Origin: a virus
Reading direction: 5' to 3' (one strand)
Virus record (IMG/VR): IMGVR_UViG_3300018416_002804
Coordinates: 1-32,958 of that record
DNA: 32,958 bases
Shown here: one piece after another, positions 7,897-14,823 of the stretch
Position numbering within the stretch: position 1 is the stretch's first letter
Layout: the number at the start of each line of letters is the position of its first letter
Notes under the pieces: model-generated
Seen by the model: the letters and a program-made list of their open reading frames with translations, nothing else
Database searches by the model: none
Told to the model about the DNA's origin: nothing
Translations under genes and position numbers: made by a program

Positions 7897-8075
7897 TGAC
7901 AGAAACACACTTAAAAATGAAAGCTCTTTTCGAAGAGTATTTGGCAGAAAGCGACAAGTTCGAAAATGGCAATGTGAAAGCATCTGCCGCTAGAGCAAGG
8001 AAGGCGCTAATGGAAATCACTAAGGCTGCGAAAGTACGCCGTGTTGAGATCCAAGATAAAAAGAATGCTATGTAG
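7896..8075 (+). CDS. Small histone H1-like (Hc1-type) DNA-binding protein
   Basis: A 59-residue basic protein. FEEYLAESDKFENGNVKASA followed by ARARKALMEITKAAKVRR matches the helical core I know from Hc1-type histone-like proteins (..KF..GN.KA...R.RKAL.EI.....R...). In Chlamydia, Hc1 compacts DNA; similar short phage proteins may coat phage or host DNA. The lysine-rich tail of longer Hc1 proteins is missing. The ATG overlaps the QueD-like stop by one base, so it belongs to the same transcript. A GGAGG ribosome binding site lies 10 nt upstream. Confidence 0.7.
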   Translation: MTETHLKMKALFEEYLAESDKFENGNVKASAARARKALMEITKAAKVRRVEIQDKKNAM

Positions 8076-8091
8076 TTTAAATTAGAATAAC

Positions 8092-8099
8092 TATAAATT
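8092..8099 (+). promoter_or_regulatory. Possible T4-type late promoter (TATAAATT)
   Basis: One mismatch to the T4 late consensus TATAAATA, in a 75-nt AT-rich gap, about 52 nt before the glycosyltransferase ATG. In this AT-rich context a chance match is quite possible. Confidence 0.3.
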
Positions 8100-8150
8100 A
8101 ATATATAGAAATTTAAACAAGAGTAGAAATAATAGCATTTAGGAAGCATA

Positions 8151-9227
8151 ATGACCATATACTTAGTTGAACTCGAACCAGTAGAAACACGTTACACGGC
8201 ACAGTGGCAAGTCCATTTGCCTACCCAATTGAGAGATAAAGGGCTAGACGTAGTAGTTATCGAAGGCCCACAAGACACTCCTCAGGATACAACTCCAGGA
8301 GCCTTCCTTAACTTTAGTGGAACGAACTATTGGAAAAGCGAACAGCTTAAAACCATTAGTCAACTGTTTGCGGACGGTAAGGTAAATGACGGAGATTATT
8401 TTCTGTACACCGACGCATGGAACCCAACAGTTATTCAACTTAAGTATATGGCTTCATTACTTGAAGTAGATATTAAGATAGGCGGTATGTGGCACGCCGG
8501 CAGTTACGACCCACAAGACTTTTTAGGCAGACTTATTGGGGACGCTAAGTGGGTAAGAGACGCAGAAAAGAGTATGTACGAAATATACGATCACAATTTC
8601 TTTGCTACAGATTTCCATATACAGCTATTCGCTAAAGAGCTGTTAGGTTGGAAAGGCAACGTTCAAACTGGGTATGACAATAAAATAGTACGAACAGGTT
8701 GGCCTATGGAATATCTCAAAGACGAATTTGAGAAATATAAGGGCGTAGAAAAAGAAGACATTATATTATTTCCACACAGATTAGCACCCGAGAAGCAACT
8801 AGACATTTTCTTAGACTTAAAAGAAACATTTCCAGAATATGAGTTTATTGTTTGTCAAGACCAAGGTCTAACTAAAGATGAATACCACCAATTACTAGCA
8901 AAATCTAAGATTGTCTTTAGTGCTAACTTACAAGAAACATTAGGCATTAGTTGGTATGAAGGATTACTGCTAGGATGTATACCTATGATACCAGACAGAC
9001 TAAGCTACAAAGAAATGGGGCATAAATGCTTCAAGTATAAAAGTGAGTGGACAGAAAGTTTTGACAAATACAAAGAAAACAAGTTACACCTCACCGCAAA
9101 GATTTCAAAATATATGAAGAATTACAACGACTGGCGTTTTGCGATAGCAAAACAAACTAACAAACTAGAGGATAACTTTTTTAGCGGAAGCGAACTATAT
9201 AGGATTCTCAAGGAACAACAAAAATGA
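8151..9227 (+). CDS. GT4-like glycosyltransferase
   Basis: A 358-residue protein with a GT-B layout. The C-terminal half shows the pattern of glycosyltransferase group 1: FPHRLAPEKQLDIFLDL (about residues 204-220), then QETLGISWYEGLLLGC and IPMIPDRLSYKEM. The E-x7-E-type acidic pair of GT4 enzymes is approximated by Glu in QETLG and in WYEG. The N-terminal half (YLVELEPVETRYTAQW) would hold the acceptor. It heads a block with a GalE-like epimerase coupled by ATGA overlap, so the donor may be a UDP-hexose. The acceptor could be modified DNA, a virion protein or host surface sugar. AGGAAG precedes the ATG. Confidence 0.82.
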   Translation: MTIYLVELEPVETRYTAQWQVHLPTQLRDKGLDVVVIEGPQDTPQDTTPGAFLNFSGTNYWKSEQLKTISQLFADGKVNDGDYFLYTDAWNPTVIQLKYMASLLEVDIKIGGMWHAGSYDPQDFLGRLIGDAKWVRDAEKSMYEIYDHNFFATDFHIQLFAKELLGWKGNVQTGYDNKIVRTGWPMEYLKDEFEKYKGVEKEDIILFPHRLAPEKQLDIFLDLKETFPEYEFIVCQDQGLTKDEYHQLLAKSKIVFSANLQETLGISWYEGLLLGCIPMIPDRLSYKEMGHKCFKYKSEWTESFDKYKENKLHLTAKISKYMKNYNDWRFAIAKQTNKLEDNFFSGSELYRILKEQQK

Positions 9228-10174
9228 ATAATAATGACGTAGTGCTAGTAACAGGCGGAAGCGGCTTCATAGGAAAAGAAGTATGTCGCTTACTAGTAGA
9301 AGCTGGACACGAAGTAATAAACATCGACCGTGTCAAAAAAGCAATCGACGGCGTAACACAATATCCCTTCGATTTAAGCAATCACCAAACAGCAGGCGTT
9401 CTTAAAGTCATACGTCCTAAAACCATTATACACTTAGCGGCTGATCACGAAGTAGCACGTAGCATGGAAGACCCAGGCACGTACTATTGGAACAATGTTG
9501 CTAATACTATATCATTGTTGAATAGCGCAGTCGAAGTAGGTGTTGAAAATTTTGTATTCAGCAGTTCAAGCAGTGTTTATGGAAATAAAGCTAACGGGCT
9601 TGCTTTTACAGAAGAAGACGATCTAAACCCTATAAGTCCATACGCTAAAAGTAAAAAGATAATAGAAGAAATACTCGTAGATTATAATACCGCGCACGGG
9701 CTTAACTACGCATCGCTTAGATACTTTAACGCGGCTGGTGCTGGTTACACGCAAGTACCACCAACACACCTAATACCTAACATAGCCAAGCATATTGTTA
9801 AGGGCACCGAGTTAGAAATTTACGGTAAGGATTATACGAATCATCCAAGTGGAACAGCAGTACGTGATTATACGCATGTAACTGATATTGCTGAAGCACA
9901 CCTTTGTGCCATGGACTTTTTAAATATAAACAAAGACAGTAACATATTTAACATTGGCGCAGGGCAAGGTTATTCAGTAATGGAAGTAATTAAAGAGTTC
10001 GAGAATGTCTCCGGTATTATGGCTAAGCCTGTATTTAAATCAAAGAGAGCAGGCGATGTTAATTATACACTTGCTGATAATTCAAAATCTAAGAATACAT
10101 TAGGATGGCATCCTACTCGTACATTAACTGACATAGTAACCGACGCTCTCGAATGGGAAAAGAAACACAAATGA
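9224..10174 (+). CDS. galE: NAD-dependent nucleotide-sugar epimerase (GalE-like, extended SDR)
   Basis: A 316-residue extended short-chain dehydrogenase, slightly shorter than E. coli GalE (338). It has the cofactor loop TGGSGFIG (residues 10-17), HLAAD after the fourth strand, SSSSSVYG with the catalytic Ser region, the YAKSK catalytic Tyr-Lys pair, LRYFNAAGAG, and GTAVRDYTHVTDIAEAHL, the GalE-specific block. GalE interconverts UDP-glucose and UDP-galactose; the exact sugar cannot be read. It overlaps the upstream glycosyltransferase by ATGA and the next phosphoribosyltransferase by ATGA, so all three are coupled. Confidence 0.87.
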   Translation: MNNNDVVLVTGGSGFIGKEVCRLLVEAGHEVINIDRVKKAIDGVTQYPFDLSNHQTAGVLKVIRPKTIIHLAADHEVARSMEDPGTYYWNNVANTISLLNSAVEVGVENFVFSSSSSVYGNKANGLAFTEEDDLNPISPYAKSKKIIEEILVDYNTAHGLNYASLRYFNAAGAGYTQVPPTHLIPNIAKHIVKGTELEIYGKDYTNHPSGTAVRDYTHVTDIAEAHLCAMDFLNINKDSNIFNIGAGQGYSVMEVIKEFENVSGIMAKPVFKSKRAGDVNYTLADNSKSKNTLGWHPTRTLTDIVTDALEWEKKHK

Positions 10175-10665
10175 ACAAACTACACTACACGTTCGAAAAC
10201 CTGCAAAACGATTTACATAATATAATTCAACAGATGGTAGTAGATGGTTATAAGCCGGATGCTATTATCGGTCCAGGGCGCGGAGGCTATACAATGGGTG
10301 TAATGTTAAGCCATTATTTCGATGTGCCGTTTTATGGATTCAATTGGCAAACCAGAGATAGTGATGACCAGGATATCGAAGGCTTAGCACGTCTTTTGTC
10401 TAAATATGTTATGTTAGACATAGATTGTAAGGATGTACTTCTTGTTGACGATATTAACGACACAGGGAAGACATTATCGGAAATTAAGTTACAAGCTGAG
10501 ATGGCGTTATCATTAAGCTCAGTTAGAAAAGATAGAAATATTAAGGTAGCAACATTGTTTAATAAAGAAGCAAGTCAATTTAAAGATGTAAACTATTTCG
10601 CACAGTCGTTAACTTTGTATAACGACCCATGGATAGTCTTTCCCCATGAAGAATGGTGGAAATAA
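10171..10665 (+). CDS. Purine-type phosphoribosyltransferase
   Basis: Start taken at ATG 10171, which overlaps the GalE stop (ATGA); an upstream ATG at 10153 lies inside galE. The 164-residue protein carries the PRPP-binding loop VLLVDDINDTGKTL (residues 89-102) and an upstream GPGRGGY segment that fits the pyrophosphate-binding loop of type I phosphoribosyltransferases. The WIVFPHEEWW tail resembles xanthine/hypoxanthine-guanine enzymes such as Gpt. The family joins a purine base to PRPP to make a nucleotide. In this phage it may salvage guanine, including guanine released by DpdA, but that is inference. Confidence 0.82.
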   Translation: MNKLHYTFENLQNDLHNIIQQMVVDGYKPDAIIGPGRGGYTMGVMLSHYFDVPFYGFNWQTRDSDDQDIEGLARLLSKYVMLDIDCKDVLLVDDINDTGKTLSEIKLQAEMALSLSSVRKDRNIKVATLFNKEASQFKDVNYFAQSLTLYNDPWIVFPHEEWWK

Positions 10666-10695
10666 TGATAGACAAAAACAAAAGGTGATGTTATA

Positions 10696-10905
10696 ATGTC
10701 AAGAACAAGTAATATTAGAGTGGTACCAATTAACAACAGTGGCGCTCGTGGCCCAGATACAATGTTCGTAGTAGACTTACTCGACAATGACAAATTAGTA
10801 GAAACGAGGAAACTTCCAGGCAAAGGCATACATTATGCTATGGATGTTTCTGAGAACTGGGACAACGGAATTATAAAAGAGGCAACAAATGAGCAATCCA
10901 AATAA
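10696..10905 (+). CDS. Hypothetical protein (69 aa)
   Basis: A small soluble protein with no recognised domain. The ribosome binding site AAAGGTGAT lies about 7 nt before ATG. It seems to form a few beta strands (IRVVPI, TMFVVDLLD, KLVETRKLPG), then ends hydrophilic. Its last 17 nt overlap the folE start, which suggests coupling of translation with GTP cyclohydrolase. Confidence 0.6.
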   Translation: MSRTSNIRVVPINNSGARGPDTMFVVDLLDNDKLVETRKLPGKGIHYAMDVSENWDNGIIKEATNEQSK

Positions 10906-11590
10906 AAATAGATTACAAAAAACATCAGAGATAGTTAGAGAGCGTCTCAAAGCCGAGGGCGTTAAGTTTCATAGTAATGATAATATTAGCGACTACCTTA
11001 CAGCAGGTGAACTAGAGAAGATTCAATCCGAAGTAGCTGATGCTATGCAAGATGTGTTAAATGCATTAGTTATCGATACAGAGAACGACCACAATACAAA
11101 CGAAACTGCCAAACGTGTAGCTAAAATGTTTGTTCGAGAAACATTCGGTGGTAGGTACACTCCAGTACCAAAAATTACTAGCTTCCCTAACATGGGCTAT
11201 AAGAGTTTATACACAACTGGGCCAATTACAATACGTAGCACTTGTGCTCATCACTTTCAAAACATTGTAGGTAAGTGTTGGATTGGAATTCTGCCCGAGG
11301 AAGAAGTTATCGGATTGAGCAAGTTTAATAGGCTTGTACATCACATTGCAGAACGTCCACAAATTCAAGAAGAAATGACTACACAGATTGCAACGGCGCT
11401 ACAAGAATATGCTAAAACTGAAAACGTAGCAGTTCTACTAAAAGCAGAGCATCACTGTATGACACACAGAGGTGTCAGGGAACACGAAAGTGATATGACT
11501 ACTGCTATAATGTTAGGTGCGTTCGACACAACACCGGCATTAAAGAAAGAGTTTTATGATATTTGCTTAAGCATGAAAGGACATAGCTAA
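10889..11590 (+). CDS. folE: GTP cyclohydrolase I
   Basis: A 233-residue enzyme with the full type I signature: ETAKRVAKMF, then STCAHHF (zinc ligand Cys119, with His121/His122) and AEHHCMTHRGV (Cys190). It converts GTP to 7,8-dihydroneopterin triphosphate, the first step of both folate and 7-deazaguanine synthesis. With QueD-like, QueE and DpdA in the same window the deazaguanine role is more likely than folate. Length matches E. coli FolE (222). It overlaps the upstream small gene by 17 nt and the next start by one base (TAATG). Confidence 0.94.
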   Translation: MSNPNKNRLQKTSEIVRERLKAEGVKFHSNDNISDYLTAGELEKIQSEVADAMQDVLNALVIDTENDHNTNETAKRVAKMFVRETFGGRYTPVPKITSFPNMGYKSLYTTGPITIRSTCAHHFQNIVGKCWIGILPEEEVIGLSKFNRLVHHIAERPQIQEEMTTQIATALQEYAKTENVAVLLKAEHHCMTHRGVREHESDMTTAIMLGAFDTTPALKKEFYDICLSMKGHS

Positions 11591-12102
11591 TGATCGAACG
11601 TAGAGAAGGTACAGGCACTCTTGTATTAGAAAAGTCTGGTGTTCCTATTTACGATGTAGCCGATGCTATTATAGAATACTATAATATAGAGTCAGTTTGC
11701 GAGAAGTTTCCGATTTCGAAAGAAGAGGTGTTCGAAGTTGTTGATGCTATGACTGGCATTTTAGATGGGTGGGAGGACGGTGATATCAAATTAACTAACA
11801 ACGGCGATGTTACAAACATAAATTTACAGACCGAAATTGTTAGCGATACATTATTTTTTCACTTACTTAGCTACGGAAGAACTGAAAATACCGAGAGTGA
11901 TGATTTCGATGAATTGTACAGAACCGGATTAGGTAAGATTGTAGGTGAAATATTTTCCGGCATGGTACACGAGGATTTCGACGTAACCGATAGTCCTATG
12001 CATCGCGCTATATATAACGCACTGGTTGTAACCATCGGGGATAACATAAAAGAAATAATAATAGAAGCTAACAACAAAGGAACGCCCACTAATGAAGACT
12101 GA
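11590..12102 (+). CDS. Hypothetical protein with DUF433-like N-terminus
   Basis: A 170-residue acidic protein. Residues about 17-53 (GVPIYDVADAII, then EKFPISKEEVFEVVDAM) recall the DUF433 antitoxin-type helical fold (P..RGTRI.V.D......G.S....E..P.....I..A); the match is from memory and moderate. The remaining 120 residues, rich in Asp and Glu, are unrecognised. It is coupled to folE by a one-base overlap and to the MazG-like gene by 11 nt, but no link to deazaguanine synthesis is evident. Confidence 0.6.
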   Translation: MIERREGTGTLVLEKSGVPIYDVADAIIEYYNIESVCEKFPISKEEVFEVVDAMTGILDGWEDGDIKLTNNGDVTNINLQTEIVSDTLFFHLLSYGRTENTESDDFDELYRTGLGKIVGEIFSGMVHEDFDVTDSPMHRAIYNALVVTIGDNIKEIIIEANNKGTPTNED

Positions 12103-12409
12103 ACTACCGAATACACTCCGACTAATTGACCAGATTAAGCAATGGCATGTCGACCGTAACTTAATCGACGGAGCAACTGACAAAGACCAGTTAGCTAAAC
12201 TAATACAAGAAATGGGCGAACTTAGCGACAACATCTGCAAAGGGAAAGACGTAGCAGATGATATAGGCGATATGATAGTTGTGCTTATTAACATTGCTGT
12301 ACGACACGACTTATCTATCGGCGACTGCTTAGAGCAAGCATACAACGACATTAAAGACCGTAAAGGTAGAATGGTCGATGGTGTGTTTGTTAAAGAAGGA
12401 GACCTATGA
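12092..12409 (+). CDS. MazG-like nucleotide pyrophosphohydrolase
   Basis: A 105-residue all-alpha NTP-PPase. The metal-binding pattern is KLIQEMGELSDNICKGK (ExxE, with Glu in EMGEL) followed by DVADDIGDMIVVL (DxxDD-type acidic cluster), then a C-terminal DRKGRMVDGVFVKE typical of phage MazG-like proteins. Family members hydrolyse (d)NTPs to monophosphates; in phages they are proposed to shift nucleotide pools or alarmone signalling. The gene overlaps both neighbours (11 nt upstream, ATGA downstream). Confidence 0.82.
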   Translation: MKTELPNTLRLIDQIKQWHVDRNLIDGATDKDQLAKLIQEMGELSDNICKGKDVADDIGDMIVVLINIAVRHDLSIGDCLEQAYNDIKDRKGRMVDGVFVKEGDL

Positions 12410-12597
12410 GTAATTTTGACGTAAGTGATGAGGTACAAAAGGTTGGCGGTGACTACACATTCGAAGGCGTAGTAGTTGCAGTGTTCGAAAAGCTAAGTGG
12501 ACAGGTGCGGTACGTTGTAGAAGACGATCGTGGTTGTTTGCATATCTATAGCGCCAAGAATTTAGAATTTAAAAATGCATCGGAACAAACCGGATGA
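12406..12597 (+). CDS. Small conserved SH3-like phage protein (63 aa)
   Basis: A 63-residue beta-rich protein with GGDYTFEGVVVAVFEKLSG and VRYVVEDDRGCLHIYSAKNL. This GDY.F.G.VV.VF.K.SG..RYVVE pattern recurs in many phages as a stand-alone small domain of unknown function, probably an SH3-like barrel. It is coupled to the MazG-like gene by ATGA and to the next mini-gene. Confidence 0.72.
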   Translation: MSNFDVSDEVQKVGGDYTFEGVVVAVFEKLSGQVRYVVEDDRGCLHIYSAKNLEFKNASEQTG

Positions 12598-12704
12598 TGG
12601 AAGTATTGAGTTTATCTATTGACATTATCCTATTAACTGTTATAATATGTTTAGGCATTGTTATACACGGTGTTCATAAAACTGCGGCCGAACTAGAGAA
12701 CTAG
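12594..12704 (+). CDS. 36-residue single-helix membrane peptide
   Basis: A short ORF starting at ATG 12594 (or the adjacent ATG 12597) and overlapping the previous stop. After MMEVLSL comes one hydrophobic helix (about residues 8-26, SIDIILLTVIICLGIVIHG), ending with a polar HKTAAELEN tail. It is too short for routine gene calls. Coupling to the upstream gene and the clear hydrophobic design support it. A perfect promoter lies within it, so the sequence carries two functions. Confidence 0.5.
   Translation: MMEVLSLSIDIILLTVIICLGIVIHGVHKTAAELEN
12619..12646 (+). promoter_or_regulatory. Sigma70-type promoter inside the mini membrane gene
   Basis: TTGACA at 12619-12624, TATAAT at 12641-12646, 16-bp spacer. 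It should drive the run of small genes from 12706 and probably through queE. Transcription would start near 12653. Confidence 0.8.
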
Positions 12705-12705
12705 C

Positions 12706-12903
12706 GTGGAAACACAATTAGATTTATTCACAAATATACCGGAGAAAAAAGCAAAGCGTAAACTTTGGTTGTTACACGCTATAGCTAACTCTCCTAATCC
12801 TTGTGCAAGTATGACGATTAGTGTAGAAGAGGCGCAAATGATGCTCGAATCGTTTAAACAGGTCGGAATTAATATTGACGCATTGGTCGACGACGCGAAA
12901 TGA
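12706..12903 (+). CDS. Hypothetical protein (65 aa), GTG start
   Basis: A 65-residue protein starting with GTG, one base after the stop of the mini membrane gene. ETQLDLFTNIPEKKAKRKLW looks like a small motif with an LDLF patch that could bind a clamp, then two helices (MTISVEEAQMMLESFKQVG). No domain recognised. It is coupled to the next gene by ATGA. Confidence 0.55.
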   Translation: METQLDLFTNIPEKKAKRKLWLLHAIANSPNPCASMTISVEEAQMMLESFKQVGINIDALVDDAK

Positions 12904-13073
12904 CAGAAGAAGAAAGCAAACAAATAAAATTACAAGCGGGAAAAGCATCACGCAAGCTAGACTGTTTGCTAAGTAATAAAAGTAATTTGTCGCCTCAGTA
13001 CAAAAGGTTTATACAAGACATTAAAGACGCAGTAACAAAAATAGAAGAGATAACAAAAGATGAAGACATATAA
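12900..13073 (+). CDS. Small helical hypothetical protein (57 aa)
   Basis: ATG at 12900 overlaps the previous stop (ATGA) and the frame runs to TAA at 13071-13073. The charged, helical product (MTEEESKQIKLQAGKASRKL, then YKRFIQDIKDAVTKIEEITK) shows no known domain. It overlaps the next gene by 14 nt, typical of the tight packing here, which supports it as a gene. Confidence 0.5.
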   Translation: MTEEESKQIKLQAGKASRKLDCLLSNKSNLSPQYKRFIQDIKDAVTKIEEITKDEDI

Positions 13074-13356
13074 ATTTACAGTAGAGTTCGATGGTAAAAT
13101 CGATAATTTTGAAATAAGCGAAGACCAGATAGAATCTAAGTATCTTTTAGAAGCAATATCAACTGTGATACACAATTTGGACTTACATGCTTCCGGTGCG
13201 TATGAAAGGTATCCGTATGTTGACAACATCCCATTTCCTAATGATAGTGCTTCTCTAAAAGAATTAGATGCTTATATGGAAAATATCAAGAGTGTTATTA
13301 AACAGATACCGGAAAGAAAAAGATTGTTCGGCATGGCAGAAGATGAAGAAAACTAA
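13060..13356 (+). CDS. Hypothetical protein (98 aa)
   Basis: A 98-residue protein: a short beta-hairpin (YKFTVEFDGKIDNFEIS), a helix (KYLLEAISTVIHNLDLHA) and an acidic tail. No recognised family. It overlaps the preceding gene by 14 nt and the tiny ORF that follows by 14 nt. ATG is preceded by GAGATAACAAAAG, a weak ribosome binding site. Confidence 0.6.
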   Translation: MKTYKFTVEFDGKIDNFEISEDQIESKYLLEAISTVIHNLDLHASGAYERYPYVDNIPFPNDSASLKELDAYMENIKSVIKQIPERKRLFGMAEDEEN

Positions 13357-13405
13357 AGCAAATTTAGAGCATCATATCCAACTTAAGGAATTAGAGAAAA
13401 TATAA
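13343..13405 (+). CDS. Tiny ORF (20 aa), doubtful
   Basis: ATG at 13343, stop TAA at 13403-13405, giving MKKTKANLEHHIQLKELEKI. It overlaps the previous gene by 14 nt and shares its final A with the next ATG (TAATG). The overlap pattern matches that of real genes here, but at 20 residues the evidence is weak; it may only carry ribosomes across the stretch. Confidence 0.3.
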   Translation: MKKTKANLEHHIQLKELEKI

Positions 13406-13440
13406 TGAAACTGAGATATAGTGAGGTTGATTTTTACTAA
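13405..13440 (+). pseudogene. 11-codon ORF resembling the QueE N-terminus (possible remnant)
   Basis: The ORF encodes MKLRYSEVDFY and stops. The true QueE gene 316 nt downstream begins MSKLRYSEVFYSV. Seven residues (KLRYSEV) are identical although six of the seven codons differ at synonymous positions. This looks like the start of an old duplicate or a displaced queE, cut off after 11 codons; chance is an alternative for so short a match. The following ATG overlaps its stop. Confidence 0.4.
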
Positions 13441-13604
13441 TGAAAGCAGTTAAAAGCCCTATGATGGCTTTAATACAGAAAGACAAAGAAGGCAGTAAAC
13501 AATTGCAGAAGTTTATTGCCAGTGGCGAAGACAAGGGCACTATTACTTTATCCAACGGAATGGAAGTAACTGTTACCGTAGAAGGCGAAGGCAGTTATAA
13601 GTGA
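13440..13604 (+). CDS. Small hypothetical protein (54 aa)
   Basis: ATG at 13440 overlaps the preceding stop (TAATG); the frame ends with TGA at 13602-13604. A helical N-terminal half (KSPMMALIQKDKEGSKQLQK) is followed by a beta-like half (GTITLSNGMEVTVTVEGEG). No family recognised. Composition looks like a real small protein and the overlaps fit. Confidence 0.5.
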   Translation: MKAVKSPMMALIQKDKEGSKQLQKFIASGEDKGTITLSNGMEVTVTVEGEGSYK

Positions 13605-13743
13605 TAGGCAAACTATTAGGAAATATTGTCTACTAGAAAATAAAATTCTACTAAACAAAGAAGGGCGTAGAACACACAAAGAATGGCGCGGCAAAACGCC
13701 AAAAGAAATAGGATTCGGTTATGAGCAAGCTACGATACAGTGA
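13597..13743 (+). CDS. Candidate ORF without a standard start codon (48 aa)
   Basis: Frame 1 is open through the 116-nt gap between the 54-aa ORF and queE and ends at TGA 13741-13743, 23 nt inside queE. It reads KYCLLENKILLNKEGRRTHK, then EWRGKTPKEIGFGYEQA, which looks like genuine protein. No ATG, GTG or TTG precedes it in frame. ATA at 13597, overlapping the previous stop and preceded by GAAGGCGAAGG, is the only plausible start; a frameshift or sequencing error upstream is an equal possibility. Confidence 0.35.
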   Translation: MSDRQTIRKYCLLENKILLNKEGRRTHKEWRGKTPKEIGFGYEQATIQ

Positions 13744-14608
13744 AGTATTTTATTCAGTGCAAGGAGAGGGGAGATTTGTCGGTGTTCCCTCTATATTTTT
13801 AAGAACTTATGGTTGTAATCTGAGTTGCGCAGGATTTGGCCAAGAAAGAGGTAACTTAATACCTGTAACAGAAATGCCTTACATGAATGATCCTAAAGCA
13901 GATCCTAATCATCCGGAAGCATACACAAGCATAGAGGAACTTCCTGTTACTCCAATTGGTTGCGACAGTAGCGCAAGTTGGGCAATGAAGTACAAGCACT
14001 TACAGAAGACACAGACAGTAGATGAAGTGTTTGAAGAGATTGTTAAGTGTTTGCCGGGTGGTGATTTTTATGGTATGTTCGACGAGGATATACACTTGGT
14101 TATTACAGGTGGCGAACCTCTACTAGGGTGGCAACGTATTTGGCCTGAGCTAATTGAGAAATGTAAAAAGATTGGACTGTGTAACATTACATTCGAAACA
14201 AACGGAACACAAATAGTAAGCGAAGAACTTAGAGAATATTTCAACACAGCAGGCAACGGTGTTCACGTAACCTGGAGTACTTCTCCTAAGCTATCTATTA
14301 GTGGCGAGAAGAAAGAAGATGCGTGTATTCCCGAATCATTACAAAGTATGAAGGGCGTAGCTAATTCTTATCTTTATACAAAATTTGTAGTAAGAGATGC
14401 CAGTGACTTCGCAGAGATAGAAGAATTCGTGCAAGCATATTATGATGCAGATATTTGGCTTGATGCAATATACGCAATGCCCGAGGGCGCAACAACAAGT
14501 CAATTAGACTTAACAGAAAAACAAGTAGCCGAGGAGTGTATGAATAGGGGTATTAGATTTAGCCCTAGACTTCACCTCGCCTTGTTCGACAACCAGTGGG
14601 GCACATAA
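13721..14608 (+). CDS. queE: 7-carboxy-7-deazaguanine synthase (radical SAM QueE)
   Basis: A 295-residue radical SAM enzyme that converts 6-carboxytetrahydropterin (QueD product) to 7-carboxy-7-deazaguanine. The N-terminus FYSVQGEGRFVGVPSIFLR is the classic QueE opening. The cluster-binding cysteines appear as Cys32 and Cys36 (GCNLSC) and Cys81 (GCDSSASW): the canonical CX3CX2C is split by about 42 extra residues rich in Pro, Asp and Glu. ITGGEPLLGW, ETNGTQ and WSTSPKLS follow as in the family. Bacterial QueE is about 210-240 residues, so this is an enlarged version. It starts after a run of very short ORFs and overlaps the next gene by one base. Confidence 0.92.
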   Translation: MSKLRYSEVFYSVQGEGRFVGVPSIFLRTYGCNLSCAGFGQERGNLIPVTEMPYMNDPKADPNHPEAYTSIEELPVTPIGCDSSASWAMKYKHLQKTQTVDEVFEEIVKCLPGGDFYGMFDEDIHLVITGGEPLLGWQRIWPELIEKCKKIGLCNITFETNGTQIVSEELREYFNTAGNGVHVTWSTSPKLSISGEKKEDACIPESLQSMKGVANSYLYTKFVVRDASDFAEIEEFVQAYYDADIWLDAIYAMPEGATTSQLDLTEKQVAEECMNRGIRFSPRLHLALFDNQWGT

Positions 14609-14823
14609 TGATTAAAGTAGAATGCGATAGCGATGATTGCCGAATACACGTGAGCGAAGGCATGAGCACACTTGCGTATTATCCGCCAGTATACGATAAA
14701 ACCGGTAATAACATCAATCCAGACATGAACACATCCTACGGTAAAGCCGGTTGTTCTGTTTGTAAAAGATCATGGGATTGGAAAAGAGAACAAGGAATAC
14801 TAACCTCTGAGGAGATATTATGA
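14608..14823 (+). CDS. Small four-cysteine protein, possible zinc ribbon
   Basis: Start taken at ATG 14608, which overlaps the queE stop by one base; a GTG further upstream lies within queE. The 71-residue product has a CDSDDC pair near the N-terminus and CSVC near residue 52, spacing that could hold one zinc ion. The rest (WDWKREQGILTSEEIL) is charged. No family recognised. It couples to the next gene by ATGA. Confidence 0.6.
   Translation: MIKVECDSDDCRIHVSEGMSTLAYYPPVYDKTGNNINPDMNTSYGKAGCSVCKRSWDWKREQGILTSEEIL

Noticed and set aside
7703-8158. A 151-codon minus-strand frame opposite the QueD-like and Hc1-like genes
   Set aside because: Its translation is a low-complexity shadow with no domain, opposite two well-supported plus-strand genes.
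10669-10700. TATAAT just before the 69-aa gene
   Set aside because: The region is the ribosome binding site and start codon; the box 17 bp upstream is only TAGACA, and the spacing differs from the other promoters.
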